In this document: positions 36,015 to 46,502 of the stretch, one piece after another
Layout of the letters: each line of letters begins with the position of its first letter
How positions within the stretch are numbered: position 1 is the first letter of the stretch
Origin: Ustulina deusta
Lineage: Eukaryota; Ascomycota; Sordariomycetes; Xylariales; Xylariaceae
Direction: 5' to 3'
Length of the DNA: 64,000 nt
Assembly: GCA_023159155.1 (NCBI GenBank)
Contig: JAJNNX010000082.1
Location: forward strand, 43,135 to 107,134
Notes under the pieces: model-generated
What the model was told of the DNA's origin: nothing
The model's database searches: none
The model's input: only the letters and a program-made list of their open reading frames with translations
Made by a program: the position numbers and the translations under genes

Positions 36015-39000
36015 ATGGCACATCTCAGCCAGGACCTGCAAGCACAGCTCAACGAGCTCGAGAGAGAGTTGGAAGTATGCCCACACCCCGATCGGCCAGC
36101 CAACGATGCGCTCGTTTGGCTCGCAAAGCCCACATGCCTGGACATCCTCTTAGTCCGACGTCGATTCACCGCTAACCCGCCATGTGGCTTTAGGAGGGCG
36201 ATATCACCGAGAAAGGGTACGCTCCATTCATCGCTGTACCCCTCGACTCCTGCTCAGCTCCTTGTTCCCCCGCTTCATAACGGAGTTGGTCGAGTGTCTG
36301 GGCTAACCGAATACCTCCCTCTAGGTTTCAGAAGAGAAGAACCCAACTTCTTTCCCAATACGGTTTCGCAAACAACCTTGGAGGCCTGAAAATACACACT
36401 GCCGACGACGACGCCCATGTTGCAGGCGGTGACCATCGAGGCGCTGCCTTGGCTGCCCTCAATGCCTCGAGTCCCGATCACGATGCCTCCTGGTCTCCTA
36501 GTACAATAACGTCTCCTGTTGATTGGCGCCCCTTGTCGTCTGCACCGCCTGCTTCAATGCGTTCACCCCACGGTGCCAGTGCTGCCGCCGATACCCCTGC
36601 CGGTCTGCTGCGGCCTGGTGGTCCTCTAGCCGCCGATTATCGTCCTACTCTAGCTCAGCGCGATTCTCTCTTCCTCAACCCGACCTCAAACTACTCCCAG
36701 ACCATGGTGTCCGATCCTCCAACGCGATCAGGCACTATGGTTTCCGGTGACTACGCATTCAAGCCGGAATATCAGGGGGTTTACTCTCAACAGCCCGCTC
36801 ACGCCTTCGACGGCCGCACTAGGACTATGATGGATTCGCAGGCTTATTTCTCAGACTTCGCTGGACAGCAATCGTATGAACGGCCATCTGCTGAGTACGG
36901 GGGTGGTGTTCAGAGATACTCCGTCGGCGATGCTTTTTCTCCTACGGCTGCTATGGCTCCGCCCATGCTCACGGCAAATGATCTACCTCCAGCTGAGCTC
37001 CAATATCTAGTACCCTTAGAGCCGCGTGAAGTGCCATTTGCTATCCACGATCCACATGACGAACATACCGCCATGTCCTCTTTTGATAACATTGCTGCCG
37101 TACTCCGACATAGGGGAAGAACTACGGCGAAATTGCCTGCATACTGGGTTCTCGACAGTAAAGGCAAGGAGATCGCGTCAATTACCTGGGACAAACTGGC
37201 GTCGCGAGCGGAAAAGGTCGCTCAGGTTATCCGAGATAAGAGCTCTTTGTATCGCGGCGACCGCGTAGCTCTTGTATATCGTGACTCGGAGATCATTGAT
37301 TTTGCAATTGCCCTACTCGGCTGTTTCATCGCCGGCGTTGTCGCAGTGCCGATCAATGACCTACAAGACTATGCAAAGCTTAACTTGATTTTGACCTCCA
37401 CGCAGGCGCATTTGGCCCTCACTACCGATAACAACCTGAAAGCCTTTCAGCGGGATATAACGACTCAGAAGTTAACTTGGCCCAAGGGTGTCGAGTGGTG
37501 GAAGACCAACGAGTTTGGGAGCTATCATCCTAAGAAGAAGGACGACATACCACCCTTGACGGTCCCAGATCTGGCCTATATCGAGTTTTCTAGGGCTCCA
37601 ACTGGCGATTTACGCGGCGTCGTCCTAAGTCACCGCACAATCATGCACCAAATGGCGTGCCTTAGCGCTATTGTGTCAGCAGTGCCTAATCAAGGTCCAG
37701 GGGACACCTTCAGCCGAGCCCTTCGAGACAAGAATGGCCGGCTTATCGGAGGTGGCGCAAGTAGCGAGATTCTCCTATCGTACCTTGACCCCAGGCAGGG
37801 TATAGGCATGATTCTTGGTGTACTCCTAAATGTATATAGCGGACACACAACGGTTTGGGTTGAAAACCGAGCTGTTAATGTTCCTGGCCTCTACGCTCAT
37901 CTCATCACAAAATACAAAGCGACGTTGATGATTGCAGATTATCCGGGTCTGAAAGCTGCTGCATTCAACTATCAGCAGGACCCGATGACCACGAGGAATT
38001 TCAAGAAAGGCATGGAACCGAATTTTCAATACGTCAAGTTGTGTTTGATTGACACATTGACGGTCGATAGCGAGTTTCATGAGGTTTTGGCTGATCGGTG
38101 GCTACGGCCGTTGCGAAATTCTCATGCTAGAGAGGTCGTGGCGCCGATGCTCTGTCTGCCCGAGCATGGTGGCATGGTGATCAGTGTCCGTGATTGGCTA
38201 GGTGGCGAAGAACGGATGGGCTGTCCATTGAAGTTACAGCTTGATACAGACATCGAACCTGACTCTGAAAAGGACGAGAAGGATGAAGAGAAGGATAAAG
38301 AGAAGCCAACGCCATCCAACGGCTTTGGGAGTCTCTTGGGAGGCGGCACAACAAGTGCCAAAGAGTCTGATGCTAGTAATAGCATTAGCGAAGTCTTGCT
38401 AGATCGAGAAGCTTTGAAGACGAACGAGGTGGTCGTCGTCGCCATTGGTGAAGAGGCGAGCAAAAGGGCAATGACTGAACCCGGGACGGTTCGAGTCGGT
38501 GCCTTCGGTTATCCTATTCCCGATGCCACCCTGGCCATCGTAGATCCGGAAACGGGACTGTTGGCATCACCGCAAACCGTGGGAGAGATCTGGGTTGATT
38601 CGCCATCCTTATCGGGAGGGTTCTGGGCCCTGCCTAAACATACGGAGCAAATTTTCCACGCGAGGCCCTACAAGTTTGAGCCTGGTGAACCGAACCCTAC
38701 GCCTGTCGAGCCGGAATTCCTCAGGACCGGCCTCCTTGGGACTATAATCGAAGGTAAAATATTCGTCCTCGGGCTATATGAAGATCGCATCCGGCAGAAG
38801 GTAGAATGGGTTGAGCATGGGCATGAAATTGCCGAGCATCGCTACTTCTTTGTGCAACATATAGTAGTCAGCATTCTACGAAACCTGAGCAAGCAGGTAT
38901 TCGACTGCTCAGCATTTGACGTATTCGTCAATGACGAACACCTGCCCATTGTTGTCCTCGAATCATCAGCAGCATCCACAGCTCCAGCGACGTCAGGTGC

Positions 39001-41670
39001 CCCGCCTAGGCAGCTAGACACCGCGTTGTTGGATTCGCTTTCGGAGAAATGCATGGACCTTCTACTTCAAGAACACCACCTGCGGGTTTATTGCGTGATG
39101 ATTACGGCCCCGAGTTCTCTACCACGCGTCACCAAGAACGGCAGGCGAGAGATTGGCAACATGCTCTGCAGACGCGAATTCGACCTTGGAAATTTGCCCT
39201 GTGTCCATGTCAAGTTTGGGGTTGAACATGCCGTGCTCAATTTGCCTATTGGTGTAGACCCATTAGGTGGTATATGGTCGCATATTGCCTCGGATTCTAG
39301 GATCGATATTCTCGGACCTACCGATAAACAATATTCGGGTATAGATAGACGAGAGGTGGTTATTGATGATCGGACATCCACACCGCTCAACAACTTTTCC
39401 AGCATCTCAGATCTCATACAATGGCGGGTGGCTCGCCAACCCGAGGAACTCGCCCTCTGCAGCATCGATGGCAAAGGCAAAGAAGGGAAGGGAGTCACGT
39501 GGAAGAAGTTTGATACCAAGGTCGCTGCCGTCGCACTTTATCTCCGTAACAAGGCCAAGATACGGCCGCGCGATCATGTCATGCTCATGTACACGCATTC
39601 TGAGGATTTCATCTTTGCTGTTCATGCTTGTATCAATCTTGGTGCTGTGATAATCCCCGCCGCACCTATGGATGAACGACGCCTGTATGAAGATGTGCCG
39701 GCCTTCCTTCACCTTATCAACGATTATGGCATTAAGGCTGTCCTGGTGAACACCGAGGTTGATCACCTACTAAAGCTGAAGGCAGTTTCGCAGCACGTTA
39801 AACAAACGGCACAAGTTCTCAAGATCAACGTACCTAGTGTGTTCAACACGTCGAAGCCCCCAAAACAGAACAATGGACTTCGAGATCTTGGTATTACGAT
39901 AGATCCTGCATGGGTTCAGCCAAGCTACCCTGTCATTATTTGGGCATACTGGACGCCAGATCAACGCAGGATATCGGTACAGCTTGGGCATAGCACCATC
40001 CTCGGCATGTGCAAGGTACAGAAAGAGACTTGTCAGATGACTAGCTCTCGACCAGTACTGGGTTGCGTCAGAAGCACTACGGGTCTTGGTTTCATACATT
40101 CGTGCCTCATGGGTATATACATAGGCACGCCGACATACCTCATGTCGCCCGTCGAATTTGCGCAAAACCCCATCTCTTTATTCCTGACACTTAGTAGATA
40201 CAAGATCAAAGACACTTACGCAACACCCCAGATGCTTGATCACGCGATGAATACGATGCCCGGAAAGGGATTTACTATGCACGAGCTCAAGAACATGATG
40301 ATTACAGCGGAGAGTAGACCCCGAGTGGATGTTTTCCAGAAGGTCAGACTCCATTTTGCTGCCACCGGCTTAGATAGGACGGCTATCAATACGGTGTACT
40401 CCCATGTACTCAACCCGATGATTGCCTCACGCTCATACATGTGCATCGAGCCCACAGAACTTTGGCTTGACCCGCGAGCCCTAAGAAGAGGGTTGGTCAT
40501 CCCGGTCGACCCAGACTCGGATCCGAAAGCTCTTCTTGTTCAGGACTCGGGAATGGTGCCAGTTTCCACGCAGATTGCTATTGTCAATCCAGAGAGTCGC
40601 TCACTCTGTAGCGATGGCGAATTTGGTGAGATTTGGGTCGATTCGGAGGCGTGTGTCAAAGGTTTCTATGGATCCAGGGATCCCTTTGATGCTGAACGTT
40701 TCGACGGGCGAACTGTCGATGGTGATCCAAATATCCGTTATGTCAGGACCGGTGATCTTGGTTTCCTGCATACGATCAGTCGGCCTATTGGGCCTGGCGG
40801 GACACAGGTCGAAATGCAAGTACTCTTTGTGCTCGGAAATATTGGGGAGACTTTTGAAATTAATGGCCTCAATCATTTCCCAATGGACATTGAAGCCTCT
40901 GTGGAGAGGTGTCATCGGAACATCGTGCCGGGTGGCTGGTAAGTGGCTTGTGTAAAACGAATGTCTTTAGCTAACACATCTCAAGTGCTGTCTTCCAAGC
41001 TGGCGGTCTCGTGGTTGTACTAGTCGAGGTCTCGCGCAAACCATATCTGGCGTCTATTGTCCCCGTCATCGTAAACGCAATTTTAGGCGAACATCAGATC
41101 GTGGCCGATATCGTCGCATTCGTGAACAAGGGCGACTTCCCTCGCAGCCGGCTTGGCGAGAAACAACGTGGCAAAATCTTAGCCGGTTGGGTAACTCGTA
41201 AGATGCGCACGGTAGCACAGTTTGCCATCCGTGATGCAGACACAAGTGCTTTAGAAGGTACTGACGGCGCCGTCGACAACAATCGTGCAAGTATTGGTAG
41301 CATGCGAAGCAGCAACGGGCCAGGTGCAGGTGCAAGCTCCCTAAGGAATATGGAGCATGCGCCACAAATCCTGGAGCAAGAGGAGCTTGACCAACAAATG
41401 GACCAGATGTCAGCTCTTCCACAGCGTGTCGAATCATCCACAACAAGCAGTAGTCGAAATAACACCTCATCCACTTCCGATCACCTCGCTAGTTACCCGC
41501 TATCTCAGTATAACCGCTTTAGTGATGAATACCAATCACCCAACCAGCAACGAGGTCCTCCTCAGATTCGACTTCCGACCGCCGATGGACGACAGGGCCA
41601 GACATTAGCCGATGATGAGGACTGGCAACGTGACGCAATCATGCATATGAATTTAGCTAGCCGGGGCTAG
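36015..41670 (+). CDS. CPS1: CPS1/DIP2-type protein with two adenylate-forming domains
   Basis: Exons 36015-36074, 36194-36216, 36325-40938 and 40986-41670 join to 1793 residues without a frame break. Domain order: an N-terminal DMAP1-binding-like helical domain (MAHLSQDLQAQLNELERELE, EGDITEKG, QKRRTQLLSQYGF); a Ser/Pro-rich linker; a first acyl-AMP-ligase-like domain from about residue 280, interrupted by a Lys/Asp/Glu-rich insert near residue 680; a second from about 1050 to 1640; and a disordered Gln/Ser-rich tail. The animal DIP2 and fungal CPS1 family shares this layout and length. Despite the old name (cyclic peptide synthetase), there is no carrier or condensation domain. DIP2 proteins affect diacylglycerol pools, and CPS1 is reported to affect virulence in plant pathogens; that is family knowledge, not visible here. 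Introns have CTAAC branch sites. Exon 2 is only 23 nt. Confidence 0.93.
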
Positions 41671-42579
41671 CTTATGGTATTGCGACTAAAAATTACGAGG
41701 ATTGGATGGCACGACTTGCTGGGGTTCTTGTGTGTGTTGATTACATGCTTGTCTTAGGTATTGATTCCGTTGGGGTTGTTTGGCTACTTCCTCTCCCTGT
41801 CTGTAGTTACAGCGTTCTGGATTCACCAGGAAGAAAGATATTAAACAACCGACTAGAAATCGGTCGATCATAGATATGATGATGAAGAGGATGAAGAGGA
41901 TGAAGACAATTAGTTAAAGTGAGAATAAGAGCTCCTGTTACTTATTACAATGTCAAGTTTGCTTTGGTGAAGGCAGGCAATATACATCGTTCAATGAATA
42001 AGATATGTGGTGCGCTTCATGCTGAAGAACCAAAGATAGAGCGCTACTAGCTATACTATCTTGTAAACCGACGCCTTGCTGAGAAGTTAATATAGCTATA
42101 AAGCAGTTGAGCAGTTGCAAGTTGGAGAGCGTGACTACCGAAGCAAAACCAATGCCTACGGAAAACATCCTGCCTAGCCCCTTCACAGGTGACGACGGGG
42201 TATTTTCTGATCTCTCGACAGAGAATCGCCATCAGGACCAGCATGTATTGTCTTGAAAACGCCGGGCGAAGTGACGGCAGATAGATTTACGGAATTCATA
42301 TCTTTCAATATTCCTAGATTTTTTTGGGTTTGTTTTTTCTTTGTTCTTGCTCTTCAGGGTATTCAATAAAATAGTTCTGACCTTGGTTCCTTTTAATACC
42401 TATCTCACATTATGTGGCGGCTCCATATATCCAGAGCGAGTGTCGGATGCGGTTAGGTAGCAACACAACATGTATGTATGTATGTATGTATGTATGTATG
42501 TATGTATGTATGTATGTATGTATGAATGAATGTATGGTATGTATGGTATGTATTGCTAGAAGATATCGATATCGATTTC
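41671..42579. other. Convergent 3' region between CPS1 and acid phosphatase
   Basis: Holds the 3' untranslated regions of two convergent genes. It contains a GATGAAGAG-type tandem at about 41876-41908 and a long TGTA microsatellite at 42471-42524 only 55 bases from the phosphatase stop codon. No gene seen. Confidence 0.6.
42471..42524. repeat. (TGTA)13 microsatellite
   Basis: About 13.5 perfect copies of a four-base unit, ending in slightly altered copies (TGAATGAATG, then GGTATGTATGG). It lies in the probable 3' untranslated region of the minus-strand acid phosphatase gene. Confidence 0.95.
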
Positions 42580-44448
42580 TCATTGCACGACGAAACGCGT
42601 AGAATGCGACTTGTACAGCAGGGACTCGTCGAGGACCTCGCCCGTCGTGGACCGCACGAACTGCACGCGCAGCCGGTTCGCGTCGAGCAGGGAGACGCGC
42701 GCGTAGCTGAAGTCGTCGGCGTACGCGAAGGCGTTGTACGCCTGCCTGGTCCCGACGTCGCTCAGGCCCTCGACGTTGCCGGCGCCGCCGGCGACGATGT
42801 ACAGGGGGGCCGCGGGGTCCTGCAGGCCGCGCGCGTCGGCCGTGCCGTTGTGCACGGGCTGGAACCGCTGCGCGTTGTGCACGTGCCCGAAGATGGCGAG
42901 GTCCACGCCGTACTTGTACAGCAGCGGCTCGAAGGCGGCCTGGCACGGCGCGCACCCGCTGCCGCCCGTCGTGTACCAGGGCCGATGGCCCCCGACGACG
43001 ACCCACGGCGTCACGGCGCGGTCCACGGCGGCCAGGTCCGCCTCGAGAAAGGCGAGCTGTTGGTTCGCGCCGCCGAAGGGCCCGCTGTTGAGCCCCGCCG
43101 AGCCGCCCGGCCCGTCGGGCGCCTGCGCGAAGTCCGTCTCCGTGTCCAGCATCACGTAGTGCAGCATGCCGTACTCGAACGAGTACCAGAACGGCGGGTT
43201 CGCGAGCACCCGCGCCGCGTTGGCCCCGATCCGCGCCGCGTCGTCCGCCGAGCGCGAGGCGAAGGCCGTCGGCATCAGGTCCGCGAACCGGTTCATGTAG
43301 TCGGTGAAGTTCTTCTGCCCGGCCGCGCAGAGGATTTGGGCGCTGATTTAGGGAGCGGAGAGGTGAGTAGGTACCTAGGTAGGTAGGTATTGGGCGGGGG
43401 TTGGCGTTGGGTTTTGAGAGAGAGAGAGAGGGGGGGGGGGGGAGGATGAGATGAGAAAACGCGGGGATACGTACTTTGGGATTTCTTGGCAGTTGGCTTC
43501 ATGGTTTCCTGGCCCGACCACTATAGACGCGAGAATTAGAAATCGGAGGGAGGATCTGGTGACGGCCTGTCACATTTCGCGGTGGTTGTGTTTGGGGGGG
43601 CGTGCTTGGGTGAGTAATTATCAACCGCAACCGGAAGCGGGGAAATGGTTGAGCTGAAAATATAGGTAGGGTCTTGGAATACGTACTGTACGGCTTCCGG
43701 CCGGAAATGGGCGCGAGTTGCCCGTAGAATTGCTCGACGATGGCGGCGTACGCGTCCGTGCCGTCGAAGAGATTCTTGGGCTTCAGAAGCCAGTCGTCGG
43801 CGTACGCTAAGTCGCCGGGGTGTACGACGAACTCGTAGTCGTCGATGGTGTTCGCGAGACGCCCAATGGTGGTGTGGTTGAGCGAGGGCTGGATCAGGGG
43901 GATCGTGTCCCGCTTTGCGTTGTTCGCTTTGATCGTGTACCCGTCTGCCCCGTACACGCCGAGGTCGATGACGGCGTTGAAGGAGAAAGCACCCGTGTCG
44001 CCCGCCGAACGCGGGCTGAGGAAGTGCTCTACCGTGGAGTTCGTCGACGTGATCTTGTAGTAGTACGTCGTGCCCGGAGTCAGGTCCGACAGCGTCACCG
44101 TGTTGCCCCACGTCCGCGAGTTGGGATACGTGATTGATGTTGTGGAACAAGCTGCCAACGCGAGGTTGTTGCTGGAGGTCCCGTATCGCACACACGGGTT
44201 GCTCAGTTGTTTATATGTGTTCCAACCAATTGCGACGGCTGACGACGAAACACCAGATATCCGAATCAGCACTCCCGGTCTTCGGCAGCCTTGTTTCCTA
44301 TTTCTCACTCACAGTTGGATCCTTTGATGGCGATGCGCTGCTGTGTAGGTGTCGTCAGGTCAGCCGGTATTGCTGGATAGGCGGCCGTAGCCATGACACC
44401 AACAACCGACGCCGACGCCCATCCTAGGGCAATGGCAACAGGCTTCAT
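42580..44448 (-). CDS. Secreted purple acid phosphatase
   Basis: Hydrolyses phosphate esters with a dinuclear metal centre, probably in wall or medium. Exons 44313-44448, 43687-44238, 43475-43520 and 42580-43342 join to 498 residues. Residues 1-22 form a signal peptide (MKPVAIALGWASASVVGVMA). A fibronectin-like N-terminal domain follows (PTQQRIAIKGSN, PCVRYGTS, LTPGTTYYYKI). All five metal motifs are present: Asp137 in IDLG, GDLAYADDW (Asp188), GNHE (Asn235-His236), VVGGHRPWY (His364) and GHVH (His388, His390). The first motif reads IDLG instead of GDxG. Introns of 74, 166 and 132 nt have GTGAGT or GTACGT donors. The third includes a polypurine GA/G run. Exon 3 is 46 nt and carries the GNHE motif. 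Fungal relatives are often phosphate-starvation induced, which cannot be shown here. Confidence 0.92.
43416..43442. repeat. GA run joined to a 13-G run inside an intron
   Basis: (GA)7 followed by G13 on the plus strand. It is the pyrimidine run of the third intron of the acid phosphatase on the transcribed sense. Such a run may cause assembly-length errors, but it lies outside exons. Confidence 0.85.
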
Positions 44449-45639
44449 GATGTGTAAGAAAGAGTCTTAAACCCAGCCAAAAAGTCGAAGTCACAACGTC
44501 TTTCAAACTTGAAGCCAATCAGCGATGGCCGTGTCTTCCGCCCGCTCAGTGGAACACTTGAATTCGGTGAGAAGGATCTGCATTTATACCTCTGAGCAAA
44601 GACGAGGCCTGGTATCCACGTGCATGCTGTAGAAGATCGGTTTCCGTAAATCAAAGCTAATGACTATACAGGTCGTCCGATTCGACAGTCTTCCGACCTA
44701 GCTTCCCAATCTGGTATGCTGGGTGCGTCTCGCGAGGAGGTGAGCGACGATCCCGTGGCGTGCCCGTGGGGATCGTGGACGGATTGATTGGTCGCTTGGA
44801 TTCTCGACGCCGGGGTAGACGTGGCTCGTTGATTCTAAACCATGGTTTTGGCCCATGTGCCGAATCCGAGTCTCTCTAATCGGTATAAGTATGAGTCTAG
44901 TCTACAGCTGAATGGTCTTCTCAACCTTGTTTTGCCGTTACCCCTATTGATTGACGTTATACTGAAGTACCTAAAACTCGATAGCATTTCCTACCTCTAC
45001 GTCTATATACTACTCTGAGTACCACTAGACGAGGTGATAGTTAGACAATACAACACTTAGACAGTTATGCTACGCTACCTATCTTGGTTAGGTACACAGA
45101 CAACTTCCCGTCATTAGTGCAGATCCAAGCCAAATACGGTACTAGAGGGACAAGCAACGGTAACCTAGTCACTAGCCGTGAGCTTATTTCTAATTACCTA
45201 CTTCACTACGTCAGTTGTTCTCCCTAGTCCCTACACGTATTGCTACATATAAGTACTGGCTGGATTCCCTTTGCGAAACACGGTAAGCAAGGCGCTTCTT
45301 CCCAAAGTAAGAATGTGTCTTTAATTTAAAGAAGACATGTTTGCCTATATCATCTATGTTGTCCTCCTTTGCCTCATGGTGTCGAGTAGACGCCCAGAAT
45401 GACACAGGGGAGTCCCAGGGAAGATCTACATCCAGGTAGGTAGTCAGGTCAAATCCTTCCAGCTCCAGACACCCTATGGGAAGCATCCCAGTAGACTAAT
45501 CGTCTCCATGTCTCTTCGCGCTTTCTTGTGCGCTAGCTCGATCGCTTCCCGGCAGGCCAGCGTCAGACATTATCATACCGCATTCCTCGATTAGAACTTG
45601 ACCGGCGCAAATAGCTTGGCATGCAATAATCTTTTCTGC
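44449..45639. other. Flank between acid phosphatase and AT-rich isochore
   Basis: Normal base composition up to about 45,630. Contains TACCTA/TAGGTA motifs (44965, 45075-45095 and 45200, for example) and one possible small gene at 45211-45486. The remainder shows no gene. Confidence 0.45.
45211..45486 (-). CDS. Small hypothetical protein or gene remnant, 91 residues
   Basis: ATG-initiated frame starting MLPIGCLELEGFDLTTYLDV. The first 60 residues look protein-like (SPVSFWASTRHHEAKEDN), and the end is basic. There is no recognised domain and no partner exon that I can prove. It is the last open frame before the AT-rich block about 150 bases away, so it could be a gene truncated by the transposon-rich boundary. 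Confidence 0.3.
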   Translation of the reverse strand: MLPIGCLELEGFDLTTYLDVDLPWDSPVSFWASTRHHEAKEDNIDDIGKHVFFKLKTHSYFGKKRLAYRVSQRESSQYLYVAIRVGTRENN

Positions 45640-46259
45640 TAAACTATAATTAGAAAATATTTACTTAAGCAAATATTATATAAATATATTTGTTCTTAAT
45701 AGAATATTTGTATAGTACTAACTTTTATTAGCTAAACAAGTTTATAGCTAGAATATATAGCTAAATTATATATTCTATAGCTAAAACATATAAAATAGCT
45801 AAATTTTTTAATTTTAGCTAAATTATATAAATTTATAATAATATTAGTAATATAACTAATTAATATAGCTTGCTAACCTAGCTAAAATAGCTTTAATACT
45901 ACTATTTATATTTAAACTATGCAATTAAATAAATAAAAAATATTATAAAAGCTAAATATAGCTTTTTAAAGTTTATTAAATAGGTTTATAAATATTATTT
46001 AAAACAAAAAAAATAAAAGTATTATTATTTATTAAATATTATTAGATCTTATTTAATTTAAATATTAATAATAAATATATATTAATAAATAAAAACTAGA
46101 TTTTTATTAGTGCTTTATTTATTATTAAAAAAAAACTTCTATAAACCTTTTTTTTAAAAAGCTATTATATATTTTAAAATATCTAGTAAACAATATATTT
46201 CTAATTAATAAATATAATAAAAAATAATTTTTAATAATTATATTTTTTAGTTTAATTTT

Positions 46260-46502
46260 TGTTAGCTAGTATTACGATTAGTCGAGTAAAGCTTCTATAG
46301 CTAGTTTATTAATACTATAAACAAAGACTTTAAGCTAAAAAAAAAAAAAAAGTCAAAGTTTATAGGGTAAATAGATATAAACTCTGTATGTATAGCTATA
46401 AAATTAGGTTAGTCCGTACGTAGACTTCCTATTTTATTGCTATATAAGTTTAGAGTTTTTGCAGGTCTTGCCAAAACTATACAAACTATACTAACCGTTA
46501 CA
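46260..46502 (-). repeat. LTR of Gypsy family 1 (copy A, 3' LTR)
   Basis: Least mutated copy of this LTR. On the minus strand it begins TGTAACGGTTAGTATAG and includes TTGGCAAGACCTGCAAAA and a T-run. The outer end near 46,260 (..CTAACA) is an estimate; the LTR may extend further left. Confidence 0.65.

Noticed and set aside
36015..41670. Nonribosomal peptide synthetase for a toxin, suggested by two AMP-binding domains
   Set aside because: No condensation, carrier or thioesterase domain, and no cluster genes nearby; the layout is the DIP2/CPS1 family.
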